Shown one piece after another: positions 10,933-22,937 of a stretch of 64,000 nucleotides of DNA; within the stretch, counting starts at the first letter, position 1; every line of letters starts with the position of its first letter. Source of the DNA: Pseudeuparius sepicola (Eukaryota; Arthropoda; Insecta; Coleoptera; Anthribidae); NCBI GenBank assembly GCA_963920635.1, contig OY987307.1, positions 20,661,735 to 20,725,734 of the forward strand. Reading direction: 5' to 3'. The position numbers and the translations under genes were made by a program. Under the pieces are notes generated by a model. The model did not search any database. It was not told where the DNA came from and saw only the letters and a program-made list of their open reading frames with translations.

Positions 10933-10994
10933 ATTGTATATTTGTCCAAATACCTAATAGGTATACAGGCATGTTGCCCAAAACATAAAAAAAA

Positions 10995-11385
10995 CGTTCT
11001 ATACTAAAATCGAGCAATCCGTACGCCTGACGTAAATAAAACCACGTAAATAAAACCACGTGTTCAATGACGATCCGCGATTGGTCGGTAGGCTATAAAG
11101 TCTCAACCAAGTCGGCAACAGGGACGTACTCGATCGCAAAAGTGTAGTTAGGCGGTTTTACCTTGTTGTTTTCAGCTATTTAGACACTGCCACAAATAAT
11201 TTTATCGATGTTTTGAACCATTTTAATTAAGCCAATAATTCTTTTCTCAAATATTTTGATGTAAACCATTGTAAAACTAAAATTAAATAAAGGTCATGCC
11301 TCAGTGCGGCCCTCGCGAATATTTCAACTCACGTGCTCTTGTTTACACCAGGCGTAAGAGTTGCTCGATTTTACTATAGATTGTT
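10995..11385 (+). mobile_element. TIR element with TATA box and poly(A) signal, copy A
   Basis: Ends are inverted (CTATACTAAAATCGAGCAA at 10999-11017 against its near complement at 11361-11379), and the TIR similarity continues inward through CGCCTG. A TATA box (TATAAAG, 11094-11100) is followed about 190 bp later by AATAAA near 11284 and a G/T-containing tail. A second copy lies at 27690-28069. It is transcription-ready, like a solo LTR or a promoter-bearing MITE. It contains a 14 bp internal duplication (ACGTAAATAAAACC) absent from copy B. Confidence 0.65.
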
Positions 11386-14300
11386 CTTTTACTATTTTCA
11401 TTTAGAAAAACATTATTTCTGTTATGTAACCTAATTTGGTAGTGTATTGGCGCATTCAAAAATTACCCACAATTTTTTCAGAAAAAATAATCTATCACCA
11501 GAACTTCTAATAATTTATACTGACGTAACTTCTCTAAAATCTGGACATTCTTCTGATCAGCAATTAAATTAGGCCTGTATAATGTAAAATCAAAAGTGCC
11601 GGAAATTTTATCGATATAAATATTTGAAAAGCGTTTTTTTTTCCTCAACTCGTAGAATCTTGTTTTTAAGGGCAAAATACCGCTTGAGAATAAATTTAGC
11701 AAGAAAAATTTCCCGCACGTGTTGTTTTTGTAGGAAATGCTTTGAATGCGATTGCTTTCTTGTATATTTGTATCTAACGATTCATTTTGAACCATTTTAC
11801 CCTTTTGTGTAATCGAGAAAGTGACAGCTTCGACTGGGGCAACCGAGTAAACAAACAACATGGCGCTTATATATCCAAGGCATGCGCGTTTTTTTTAACT
11901 TATTAACATTGGTTTATTTTTTAACGTGTGTCATAAATTTAAACAGAGTTCTAATATAAAGAGTTAGCAATGTATAAATTACATAAATTCATTGGTACCG
12001 CGACATAATTTTCAGCTGCATAATTTAGTAGTGCAAAACAAACCAATTTTGGTCAGTGGGTGTGTGAATTGAGCGGTTGTCAAGCAACGAATAAATCCCC
12101 TTGGCTTTGAGATAATTGAGATGATACCCAAAAGAATTTATCGCAAGGGCATATAATTGATTGTTTCTTTAAGAACGAAGCTACTTTATTGGATACAAGC
12201 AATGTGAGTGAAATAATCCGCTTTTGACATATGAAATCAGTTCTTTCATAATACTGTTCATATGTCACCAGCGTTTTAGTGCCTCCAAGAAGAATCTCTC
12301 GGATTTTATGACATTTTTCAGTTTATCCGAAGTAAGGAATACGTTTTAGTCTTTCGTATTTTTACTCATAAAATTTAGTTAATGTAATCTCACTTCTACC
12401 TGTTACTGCGAGAGTCTAATTCATTTCATTTAATTGCCAAGCAAATATTCAATCATGACTTTTGGGGCTAGTTATGTTCTGGGTTGGTTAGCATAGAATG
12501 CAATCTAACCCTGATGCTCACTTAAGGTGTTTATTTTCACAATTTAAGGACAAATTTCATAAATTCAGTGTCTATTGTGTTGCAAATATGCTCATACTGG
12601 CTGTATAGTCCAAAGCACGGAAGAAAACATTTCTAAAGAATGCGGGCAGCGTTGCGAGATTTATATTCGAGTAGTCGTTATTTATTGGCGAATACAAGTT
12701 TTATCATATTGAAGCCGAATTTCTGAACTCTGTTATACCGAAAAAATAAAGCTCGCATCACGGGACCACTTACCCATTTTTGTTTATCATTTATTTTTAA
12801 CGCGGTGTGATAAAACACCTAATATATTTTTTTCACCATCGCCTTTGTAATACGACAATATCAGTTAGCCAACGCGTTTTGAGCCTGTTTCTCTAGTACG
12901 TAAAGTTAACTGCGTATTTGGGCTACCATACAGACCTCATTTTTTAGGCCGCTGGCAAGTTTTTTCCGCCGGCTCAGAGAGCTCAGTGGCGTTTCGTATG
13001 TTCGGGAGTTAACGTGTGCAAAATGAGTAAACAGGGAAGAACGTTGCATTCTCAAGCACGAGAAATAATTGCCAATGTTATAAGTGTTTGCCTTCCTCCA
13101 TAATCTAAGGCATCACCGTTAAGAATAATATTAACAATAAATTAAATAACAATTATATGAAAATTAAGTCAGTGAGTTACACAAAATTGAGCTACGCCCC
13201 TGAACTGTGACTAATTCTATAATATTTGCGAGTTCTTCCCCCTTACGTCGCACGCATTCTGCCGTAAGGAGGACTATACTCGAGTTAGTTCAAAGCCGCT
13301 GCCAGTGCAAGCGCTACTTCCACATAATTAAAACTTTTTTCGACTTTCTCATCTCCACGCATAATTATTATCATTCAGTTTTTTCTTGTAAATAATACCA
13401 AAATTGAATTCCTTGACCCGAAAAGCAGAAAACGTCATGTCATTGTTATTTTCAAATTCACCCAATTGCACCATCTCGCAACAAACCCCTCTTTACAGTA
13501 ATATTAAAATTGCTCTCTAACAAAAGTTATGTACTAATTTGGTTCGCTACAAACTACTGTATCACGAAAAGCAAAATACTATAATATTTTCATCCCCCGA
13601 TTTCAACCTCTTCGCGCCAAGCGGTTGTGCCCAAAGCAATCCAAACCGTCCTATTGTATGTATAGGATTATGGATACGATAAGATTATGTTTGCCGAAAG
13701 AATACTTTCCTCTCGCGTTGTATACAGGATGTACCATCACAAATGATCCACCTGGAATAACTCCCAAAATATTTATTTGGATGATACATATCAAACTTTG
13801 TATCAGTGCCAAATTTACAAACTTTCATTCTGAAACCTAACAATCGGTGTATCCTTGGCTGAATTCAATCCCTTTATGCCAGTGCCAAAAATAGTCATAA
13901 TTTTTGTAACATAAAGAAGATAAAGGCCAAATGCCAACTGGGGCACACGCTTCCCTAACATTTTGCCAGTTTGTTCCGTGTTTACTGTAAGAATTTTAGA
14001 AAAGATTATAGTTGTTATGTATGAATAGATTGGTGAGAAAAGATGTCGTTCGTGGATTGACGGATAGCACCTACCGCCGAATTTGCCTTGTAAAAATTGG
14101 CCGAAATTAGTTGCATTAGAGAGACTGTGTATTGTCCTAACGCCCTTGAATTTTCCCCGTTTTCTACACTAGCTCGTTAATATTTTACTTAACATTACTT
14201 CATCTCACGCAGGTAAGAATTTCTCCTATTACCAAGCCGTAAACCCATGTTATTATGCAAAAGCTTATAACAAACCCATAGAAAGAAAATAAAATGCGTG

Positions 14301-14744
14301 CAATTAGAGATCTTCAACTCGCCGCGCCGCCAAACTGATAAAAGTAACGACACGAAATTCTCATACCTTGCACTTCTGAATTTCTCGATGTCGGCTATCG
14401 CTTGCTGCATGGCAGGAAAAAATCTGGAGTGTGCATTTCATGCCGAGATTATTATTATAGGCCGGATTTTTTATTAATAGATAATGCGGTGCGGCGCGAA
14501 CCGACTGGCGGAGATAAAAAATTGGGCGGGGAACTGGAATAAAAATGCGCGAAAATATTGGTTGATTTTTTTAGAATCAAAGATGGCCGAGCAAACACAC
14601 ACAGGCCGGGTCTATTTTTATATATGCGACTTGCTATAGCGTCTACGCCAAACACTAGATGTCGAGCGTTTGACAAAAATGCGTAGAAGGACACATTAGG
14701 ACAAATTATTTAAAATCGTGGCAATTTGTAGTTAGGCAAATTTA
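11386..14744. other. no recognised gene apart from one weak ORF
   Basis: AT-rich background with a few GC-richer islets (about 12880-13020, 13200-13320, 14190-14420). A TACAGGATG motif at 13723-13731 resembles MITE ends but no partner was found. No tRNA, rRNA or protein family is recognisable. Confidence 0.4.
11478..11861 (-). CDS. unrecognised ORF, 127 residues
   Basis: A minus-strand frame with a true ATG (start at 11861). A TATATAA word lies only ~15 bp upstream of the ATG on the minus strand (about 11868-11876). The peptide is lysine/isoleucine rich with no domain I recognise. Base composition is no different from the flanks, and no poly(A) signal is obvious just after the stop. Most likely a chance frame; listed because it is not part of an inverted repeat. 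Confidence 0.15.
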   Translation of the reverse strand: MLFVYSVAPVEAVTFSITQKGKMVQNESLDTNIQESNRIQSISYKNNTCGKFFLLNLFSSGILPLKTRFYELRKKKRFSNIYIDKISGTFDFTLYRPNLIADQKNVQILEKLRQYKLLEVLVIDYFF

Positions 14745-15813
14745 TACAGGGTGTTTTTTTTCGATGCCCACTATGGGGATCTCGGAAACTAGCAGAGCTA
14801 GAACAAAGGTTAAATGGGGAAAGAATTGCAGTGTTGAATGCTCAATCTAATGCCCCTTTTGGATTTTTAAAAAAGTTCATGGCTCACTAGATATTTTGGA
14901 AAGAGTGATTTTTTGCTATTTCATCAGATCTCTGTAGCTCCGTTATTTCTGATTATACAGAAAAACTGTAGATAATTCTAGGCTTAATAAGATAATCTAA
15001 TCCAATTTTTTATGTTGTTTGTGATTTTTGAGATATGACATAAACTTGTGTTTTTTTAAATGTAAATCATGGTTGGCTGTGGCCTTATCAAATCGGCCAT
15101 TTTTTGAGCTTTCCAAAAATATAATACTCGGCATAGTTATTATAAAAAATAATATAGCTATGGCTAATTTTCTGTTTTTTTTTTATTTTCACATAGTCAG
15201 CCATGGAATATTTTCATAGTTACGTTCTATTTTATAATAAGACATACTTCAAACTTTCAAATATTTTATTTTTAGCTGGTAAAAAAATGTAACAAAATAA
15301 AACAAAAATTATCATGATGGAACTCCACCACATAATTATTTGTCCGTAAGAAATTACCTAGATCAGCTCTATCCAAATAGTTGGATAGGGAGAAATAGAC
15401 CTATTTCCTGGCAGCCCCGATGCCCCGATTTGTCTGTTTTGGATTTCTTTTTGTGGGGAACAGTACAAAATAAAGTATGGGACAATAATTGTTGAATTAA
15501 GAGCAGCTGTTTTAGAAGAAATTGCCAGTATTGACAGGCGCTCTCTAAGATGTGAAAATTAAAAAAAAATCAAAAAATTAGACATAGCTCTTTTATTTTT
15601 TATAATAACTATGCCGAGTTTTATATCTTTGGAAAGCTCAAAAAATAGCCGATTTTATAAGGCCACAGCTAACTATGATTTACTTACATTTAAAAAAACC
15701 CAGGTTTATGTCATATCTGAAAAATCAACTGCGATTCTTTCCCCATTTATTCTAGCTCTGCTAGTTTCCGAGATCCCCATAGTGGGCATCGAAAAAAACT
15801 CACCCTTTATGTA
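14745..15813. mobile_element. foldback element with mariner-type transposase remnant
   Basis: Starts TACAGGGTG and ends CACCCTTTATGTA. The left arm (14745-~15160) is the complement of ~15590-15813 with extra sequence on the left side, for example CCCACTATGGGGATCTCGG near the left end and CCGAGATCCCCATAGTGGG near the right. Between the arms lies a transposase fragment (15313-15550). It looks like a deletion derivative of an autonomous element. A one-armed relative lies at 24557-24980. Confidence 0.85.
15313..15550 (+). pseudogene. IS630/Tc1/mariner-type transposase catalytic remnant
   Basis: The frame from 15313 reads HDGTPPH (second catalytic Asp context), then YPNSWIGRNRPISWQPR, then CPDLSVLDFFLWGTVQNKVW (third catalytic acidic region; the common form is SPDLTPLDFFLWG). 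By my count 36 residues separate the two Asp. A stop at 15493-15495 and a +1 shift lead into ELRAAVLEEIASIDRRSLR from 15494. The first catalytic region and the N-terminal DNA-binding part are missing. It is a dead fragment that identifies the parent family of the surrounding foldback element. Confidence 0.8.
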
Positions 15814-17379
15814 CCTATTATTATCTACGTATCAATATTTGTCGGCTTGGGAGGTTCCTAATAACTAAATATCGAAACGAGAGATAATTAAATTAATTGT
15901 TTTTTGGTGGTTTAGTTTTTGAGTATATGCAAGCCACAACTTTATCTATACAGTCTATATAGGGATCTTCTAAATCGTTAGAGCTACAGTATCTGAAAAG
16001 AAATTTGTGCTAGCTCACTCCGTTTCTGAATAATCCTAAAACTGAAAACTTCCTATTTCGAAAATATTTTATTAAAGAACGAAACAGTACGAAGTTTAGT
16101 ACTCTTATGTTTTTGGACATGCACTTTTCACTGATTGCATCAAACTTTTTCTAGGAGTAATAGATTATGTGTTAGAGGTAGCAACGGTTTCAAAGATCCC
16201 TATAGTGTACAAGATAAAAGTAAACACCCTGTATATAAAAATTTGGAAATTACACACGTATTACAACGTAAAATGTCTTTGTTCCAGAATATCATCTACA
16301 CTTAGATATTTTATCTACGGCTAACTTCAAAATTTTGGAAAGCAGAGACCCTTGGGTAAGCCAATCAATCTAAACTAGATATACCTATAACACTAGTTTA
16401 TTACCAAATGTATTAGTTTATTTCATTAACATTATTGGTGCCATTTTCCTAATTTTTTTTAAACAGAGAGCTAAAGGTTTAATTGATAAACTCTTTTGTT
16501 TCCTCAGGTAGACTATTAAATTTGTTAAGAACATTAGCATTTCACTTTTAAGTACAATCGGTACCTATAGTATGATAAAACTATGTTTAAAGGTGTGCCG
16601 AATCTAGATTATGATTAGAACAAATCCAAAATGGCCTCACCTTCTTAACAGTAGTTTTCTAAGTATATTCTGAAAGTTTTTGTCACGCTCTCTAGAAAAT
16701 ATTCGCGTTTCTGCACTATTGATTTTTTCGTGGATCATTCTTCAGCTTATTATGTGCCGTGCATTTAATTTCATGCAGGAATATTATAACAAAAAATATC
16801 TAAAATCTGATTCCCTCATATGAATAAATAGTTATACGCCACCATACATGCCTATACATACACCAGAAACTAGAATTTATATCCTACTAGAACAATTTTA
16901 CTTAAAATTTGAAAGGTAGAACTTCAAAGCGACGCATGCTCTGTTTCCGAGCGAATCCATAAGATTGACTTCAAGGTAAAGTCGTTGCTACTGACAACCG
17001 AAGATACACAAACTATCAGCTGTTCGAGGCAAGTGTAATGAAAGCTTTTGGCACAAACGAAAAAGGCGAAACCTTTACGTACAAGACACAGCCCACTTAA
17101 CGTAAATGTTTAGTAATTAAGTTTACATAAATTTAGCGTTATGTCTATAAATTAAAAATTTCATGGATGCCGTTTTTAAAAAAATTATTCCATAATAATT
17201 GATTTTATTTTTGCAGTGTCTATGCTTTTGGGTTTCATGAATTGGCCAAGAAATGAATCTTTTAGAAAATAAGAAATGGTATGTTGCATGTGTCGACACA
17301 AAGTTGTATTAAATTTCGAACTTGGATCCGATAAAGCCAGAATTTGGGAAGGGTATGGAGAAGTGGAAACCCCGGAAGG
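15814..17379. other. no recognised gene; one MITE end
   Basis: CACCCTGTATA at 16228-16238 resembles the right end of the TACAGGGTG MITEs, and the ~300 bp before it has the same texture, but no left end was found. The remainder is AT-rich and featureless. Confidence 0.4.
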
Positions 17380-17881
17380 AGCCATGACCTACCTCGGTGC
17401 CGACGCGGCGACGCGTTTTGGCGCCAATCCGCGGCTCCCGAAATTCGAACTCGCGTAAGGTCGCCCGCCACCTAACCTCACTCGTACGCCGCGCACGGCT
17501 ACTGCGATTTTTCGCGTGTGACGTTCGGTCGCGCCGCCGCCGCAGTAACAACGCACATTTTCAGGTCGAGTTATCTATGAAATTCACTTTGGGAACAGTT
17601 GAGCATCTTAGGAGCGCATAAGAAAGCGCCCGCGAGACTCTCGTACGAAGGCGGACTCGACGCGCGCGGCGCGCGACGAGGGAGGGAGAGAAAAAATGCC
17701 GGCGGGCGAGACAGAGACGGAGATGGGCAGAGCCGAGCGCGGCATAGAATAGTTTCGCCGGCGCTATTTTTTCTGGGAGGGCCGGCCCGGTCGGCCGGCT
17801 AGCGCGGTATGGTAATTGAACTCTATGAGTATGAGTTATTGTATTGGGTGCGTGAGGATGCGGCGGACGCGGGCCGCGCTG
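17380..17881. other. GC- and CpG-rich island
   Basis: About 500 bp of very GC-rich, CpG-dense sequence in an AT-rich window, with GAGA-type runs (GAGGGAGGGAGAGA near 17680) and several CGCGCG words. Overlapping ORFs occur on both strands, as expected from low stop frequency at high GC, and none resembles a known protein. It could be an unmethylated promoter or first exon, a Polycomb/GAGA-type regulatory element, or the GC-rich head of the following tandem array. Function unknown. Confidence 0.45.
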
Positions 17882-19035
17882 CACCACCTGAAATCTCCAG
17901 GTTCGTCGGGGTAGCCCGCGAACAGCTGGCCGTTATCAGGACGGGCGGATCGTGTGCTAATGACCTGTGATTCAGACGCTCTCGAAGTTCTAGGCTGCGT
18001 TTTGGCGTCGACAACGGAACGAATGCAAACATATTCTAATGGAACACCCACGTTGAGTTTAAAGGGCGTGTTCACATCTATGGACGCGGAATGTGCGTGG
18101 GGCAATCTATCCAAATCTGTATACCATCTGAAATCTCTACAATCGCCAAGATACTTGGGAATACCTGGTAGTTGTCAAAACGAGCAAACATATTCTAATG
18201 GAACACCCACGTTTAGTTTAAAGGGCATGTTCACATCTTATGGACGCGGACTCTTTAGGTGCGTGAGGAAATCTATCCAATTCTGTAAGTATACCATCTG
18301 AAATCTCTTCAATCACCAAGAGACTTGGGAATAGCTGGTCGTTCTCAAAACGAGCGGATCATATGCTAACGACCAGTGATCCAGGCGCTCTCGGAGTTCT
18401 AGATTGTGTTTTGGCATCGACAACGAAACGAATTCAAACATATTCTAATGAAACACCTACGTTTAGTTTGAAGGGCACATCCACATCTTATAGACGTCGA
18501 ATCTTTAGATGCCCGAGAAAATCGGTCCAAATTAGCACCATTTGAAACCTCTACATTCACCAGGGAACTTGGGAACAGATGGTCGTTATCAAAACGAGCG
18601 GATCGTGTGTTAATTACTTGTGATTCAGACGCTCTCGAAGTTTTGGCATCGACAACGAAACTAATGCAAACATATTCTAATGGAACACCCACGTTTAATT
18701 TAAAGGGCACATCCACATCTTATAGACGTCGAACCTTTAGATACCCGAAGAAATCGGTCCAAATCTGCGCCAATTGAAACATCCACATTCACCAAGGAAC
18801 TTGGGAACCGATGGTCGTTTATCAAAACGAGCGGATCGTGTACTAATGACAACGTTCTATGTTTTGTTTTGGCGTCGACAATGAAACGAATGCAAACATA
18901 ATGCTTAAAAGCTTAAGTTGCATATCCATATCTTATGGACGTCAAATCTTTATGTGCGCCAAGTAGTTTCTATCTAAATCTGCACCATCTAAAATATTTA
19001 GGTACATTGACCAAGGAACCTGGGAACAATCTAAG
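17882..19035 (+). repeat. tandem array, unit ~235-245 bp, about 4.5 copies
   Basis: Units start at about 17943, 18182, 18352, 18596 and 18829, preceded by the tail of a further unit from 17882. Each carries GAGCGGATCGTGTGCTAATGAC, AACATATTCTAATGGAACACC and GTCGTTATCAAAACGAGC-like blocks. The second unit lacks ~70 bp and the last is degenerate. Spacings of 239, 170, 244 and 233 bp are not all multiples of three, so it is not a protein repeat even though ORFs cross it. GC content falls from the first to the last unit. Confidence 0.85.
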
Positions 19036-22000
19036 TCTGAGACACGTCGGGGTATAAACAGTAGTCTGTTAGGAAACTTCAAGGAGCTGCTATTCATCGA
19101 TTCATCTTTATATCAGGTCCATGAGGAAGGCAGGAGATTGAATAAGTGTGTTGAGGACAAATACTAATCAATCAAGCTAATAACTGTTGTTTGATTGTTT
19201 AATTCTTCCAATGCTGATGCTACAATACTCTTCTAATATGCCTAAACTAGGAGATATGTATTAGCAGACGTACTACTCACAGAGTTACTCACAATAATAG
19301 ACGTAAACTTCTTATAAGGGACACAATATCTAGGCGGTAATATCATAGTTATGATATCGTATCGGTAATATCATAGTTATGATATTACCGCTCGCCGAAG
19401 ATATTGTCTAGTACAGATTATGAGAACGACGAAGAAATATGAAATAGGGTGCATCCAAACGATCCCTGTGGGTGCATACTAAGCAATGTTTTGGGACGTT
19501 TTGTGTTGTACCTTTCCTTTGATAATTTGCATAGGTAAATGGATACAAAAACCTATATTGGACAACCTATACAAGCTTCTATGATGTCGAGTCCTATGAA
19601 TCAACCCGATCTCTGATAAATAGTTGCATCCAGGAGCCCATGGATGGTTTTAAACTAAACAACTTCCCAAAGGTGCAGACAACTTCTGGGTACGTAAAAA
19701 TACAGTTTGTCTTTGCTACGTCGCAGATAACATTCAAATCGGACAGGGGATTGTATAGTGAACTAGACAGACACATATTAAATAAGATAAGAGAGAACAG
19801 GCGTTTCAACGAAAAAAATTAATTAATTGTTTTAATACTTATGATTGCTGCGTGGTTATTCATCATTTGGATTTGGTGCAATATAGACGTCAAGAACTAG
19901 TAGTATAAGATGGGATCTCGTCTCACAAAGAGAAAATAAGGACAACAAACACATTTGATATAAAACAGGTCAAGCTTAGGTAGTTGGAAATTTAAATCAT
20001 AGTTCCACTGACCTATGTGGGGAAAAATAATCATAGCGTGGTATTGCATTAGAAAACTGGCATGTTAAATACCATTAATAAAATTCTCTTTACTGGAACT
20101 CCATCTTGATCAAATACAGTTCTTACAACACGAATATATTATAAGAAAATACCAATTTTATATGCATATATGTAATTTTAATCTTAATAACAATAAATCA
20201 CAGATAATGTTTTATTTTAATATTTTTCGTATTACTGATTATAGTTAATATCAAAACATTAGCTGCTCTGATGGAATTTCCAAAGCATAGTGCACACCAA
20301 AATAAATGTTTGGTAACCATACCATTTTCATACAGGTACAAAAATATTTTTTAAGTTACGGTCGTTGGGTAGCAAATGAGCTCTTTTAGTTACGTGCCAT
20401 ATTCTTGCGTTTACTCTGGGGCAAACACCAAGTGCCCGCGCAGAGAACGTTTTAAACTTTTATAGGGTTTAATTTCCATGTAACGTGGGTCATTATAAAA
20501 ATAAGCCACCTAACCTACATTTATCGATCTATAATGTATATGAGGCGAGTTTAACAGCCATTTTATCTTGATGGTTCTAAAAAGAAATTTATAAATGGAA
20601 GAAAACGTTGAATTATTAATGATATCGCCGCAATTTTAAACATGCAATGGGCGAACACGCCGTGTTACGTAATGTGTATAAAAAATGCGTTTTTGCTGGA
20701 TGGATGCTCCGCATTGTTGTGCATAAAAGTGCAATTTCTAGAGCGCCATTCGAGACACCCTCGTACGGTTCTTGGGAGTTCCTCGAAATGGATAAGAATG
20801 GTGCGGATTCGTGGGCGGTTCACGCTCCGCGAAGCAGCCGAATGCATTTAAATATTTTAGTTTTGTTATGGGGGATTTTAAATTTTCTTCACTTTTACCA
20901 AAGTCTAGAGAATACTATAAGTCGGATCACTCCTTTGAAGTCGTCGAAAAGCCGCCGATTTTTGCGACCAGGTCGTAAATTAATGTCAGCTCGCCATTCC
21001 GTTATTTACGAGGGTGGACTATCCAAAACACCGTAAAGCTGGTTGCACCAAGTTATACGGTACTTCTTTATTGACTTCCCATTATGCACAATAGGAGTAA
21101 TAGGTATAGCGGAAAAATAAGGAGCATGATATGTATAATAAAAATGCAGGTATATAAATTCTAAGTTTTGGATTTGATTTATTTTGTCTTTGGTTTTTTA
21201 ATTCCCTATTCGCAAATTTAAGTGTACAGTAAATACGAACTCGCATATATAATGAAACCAAATAGTCGCGGGGAAAATTTGCACATGGATATATGTATTT
21301 TACTGATCGGAATTCCTTTAGTAGGCTAGAACCTAAGCCATCCTGATGCGATAAGTCATAAAATTTTGATAAGCAAATATTTTCTAAATTGATTATATAC
21401 TCGTATTGATTAAATTCTCGTGAAGGTACTGTCAAACTGCCAAATGGTCCTGAACTGCCTTCATAGGCTTTTAGTTCTTAAAATATTGTTGACTTGTCTC
21501 TGCCTGCCAGATTGCGCATACGAATATGCCTCTAACCATAAGCTTCTGGTAATAATCTTAATGGAACAGCAGCTGTTAATAAACTTTTTCCGGGCGAAGT
21601 GAATAATTGGTCATCAAAATGTGCCTTACAAATTTTTGTACATTTATGTGCCTCTTCAGGTACAATATTCGCAACTTTATGGTCTTTGACGAACCCTAAG
21701 GCCTTCTTCTATTGCTGACATCTGCAATTATCATTTTTTTTTATTTACAACAAAAAAAGAAACACACCTGTGCCATGTTGGCTTTATATTTTTCAACATA
21801 TACGATGTATATGTCATAATATTATGCATAATACGAGTATTATGTAATATAATATTTTTATGACTATAGAAATAATTTATTAAGACATTTTTCTTAACAA
21901 ACTAAATCTTACCTTTCAGGGAATTCGAAAAAAGGACACACAAATTTTAAATTGCTTTTACAGGCATCCGCACTGTAATAAGAACCGTGATAAACAATAA

Positions 22001-22683
22001 ACCATCACTACTCAAAATTGGCAACGGTATTGGATATAATTTACGTGCACCCGGTACAATACGAAGCACACCGTTCCGAGAGACACCGTGTAACAAAGTG
22101 ACGCTCGGAATCGCCCGCTCAGCGGGATATCGATCGAGGGCTAAGGCGGAGGGAGCGGGATCGGGCAGGAGGGAAATATTTGTTTGCACAGGCCAAGTGA
22201 GCGGACTTATTGTATTCTCTAGACTTTGCTTTTACTTTCTCCCGGGCATCAACTTGGGTACCGGTAGGACTACGTACAGTGTTCCAGAAATGAGTACCAC
22301 TATATACGTAGCCATAATAAACACAAAAAATGAGGAGGGAAGAAACATTTAGGGAAGAGAATTTTACACCCGGTAACTTGAAAAGTATATCCTTGAATAC
22401 GAAAGTTTTGTTGGAAGAAGTTACTATATGTAAAGTAAGAAACATATTTTTACAAGTGCTAGTATGTGGTCAAATCTTGCTATTACATTTTAGACCAGTT
22501 CCACCCAACCGATTGGGCTGAAATTTTGCACACACTTTTGGTGCTGGTGACAATACAATCTACTATACTCGGTAGATTTGATCCAACACATAGCTTTGAA
22601 CTAGTTTAGATAAGTTTAGATTTCGTTAAGGTAATTCAATACCATATTCCGAAAAGCTTTTTGAAATCAAATACATGTTAATA
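19036..22683. other. no recognised gene; one palindrome, one GC-richer block
   Basis: A short inverted duplication of GGTAATATCATAGTTATGATAT lies at about 19336-19392. A more balanced block at about 20560-21040 (ORFs 20642-20851 and 20647-21036 overlap in different frames) is repeat-free and could be conserved non-coding sequence or an exon. A smaller GC-rich patch lies at about 22060-22180. No domain is recognisable in any frame. Confidence 0.35.
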
Positions 22684-22937
22684 TACATGGTGATTAATTT
22701 TCTCTGCCACTGGTTGTTTAAGGTGTTTGACATTAACAGGTTTTATTCCAACCCATGCCGGCATATCATGTAGTAAAACTTAAACATCTCAACTAGTTGG
22801 GTAAATATTTAGATATTTTTTAAAACTTTAACAGTCTGTATCTTTTTTTGTAAGGCCTCAAACTAAAAACCTTTATTTATTTTTCGGTATTTCACTGATC
22901 CTAGGAGTTTGTGCATTTAAAACCGAATCACCCTGTA
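22684..22937. mobile_element. small MITE, TACAGGGTGATT-type ends
   Basis: The left end TACATGGTGATTAATTTT and the complement of the right end (TACAGGGTGATTCGGTTTT) agree at most positions over ~18 bp. About 254 bp with no ORF. A further CACCCTGTA at 23186-23194 marks the right end of an adjoining, less clear element. Confidence 0.5.

Noticed and set aside
17276..18114. Overlapping ORFs on both strands of the GC-rich island as exons
   Set aside because: High GC lowers stop frequency on all frames; none has a recognisable domain, and the tandem units do not keep a reading frame.
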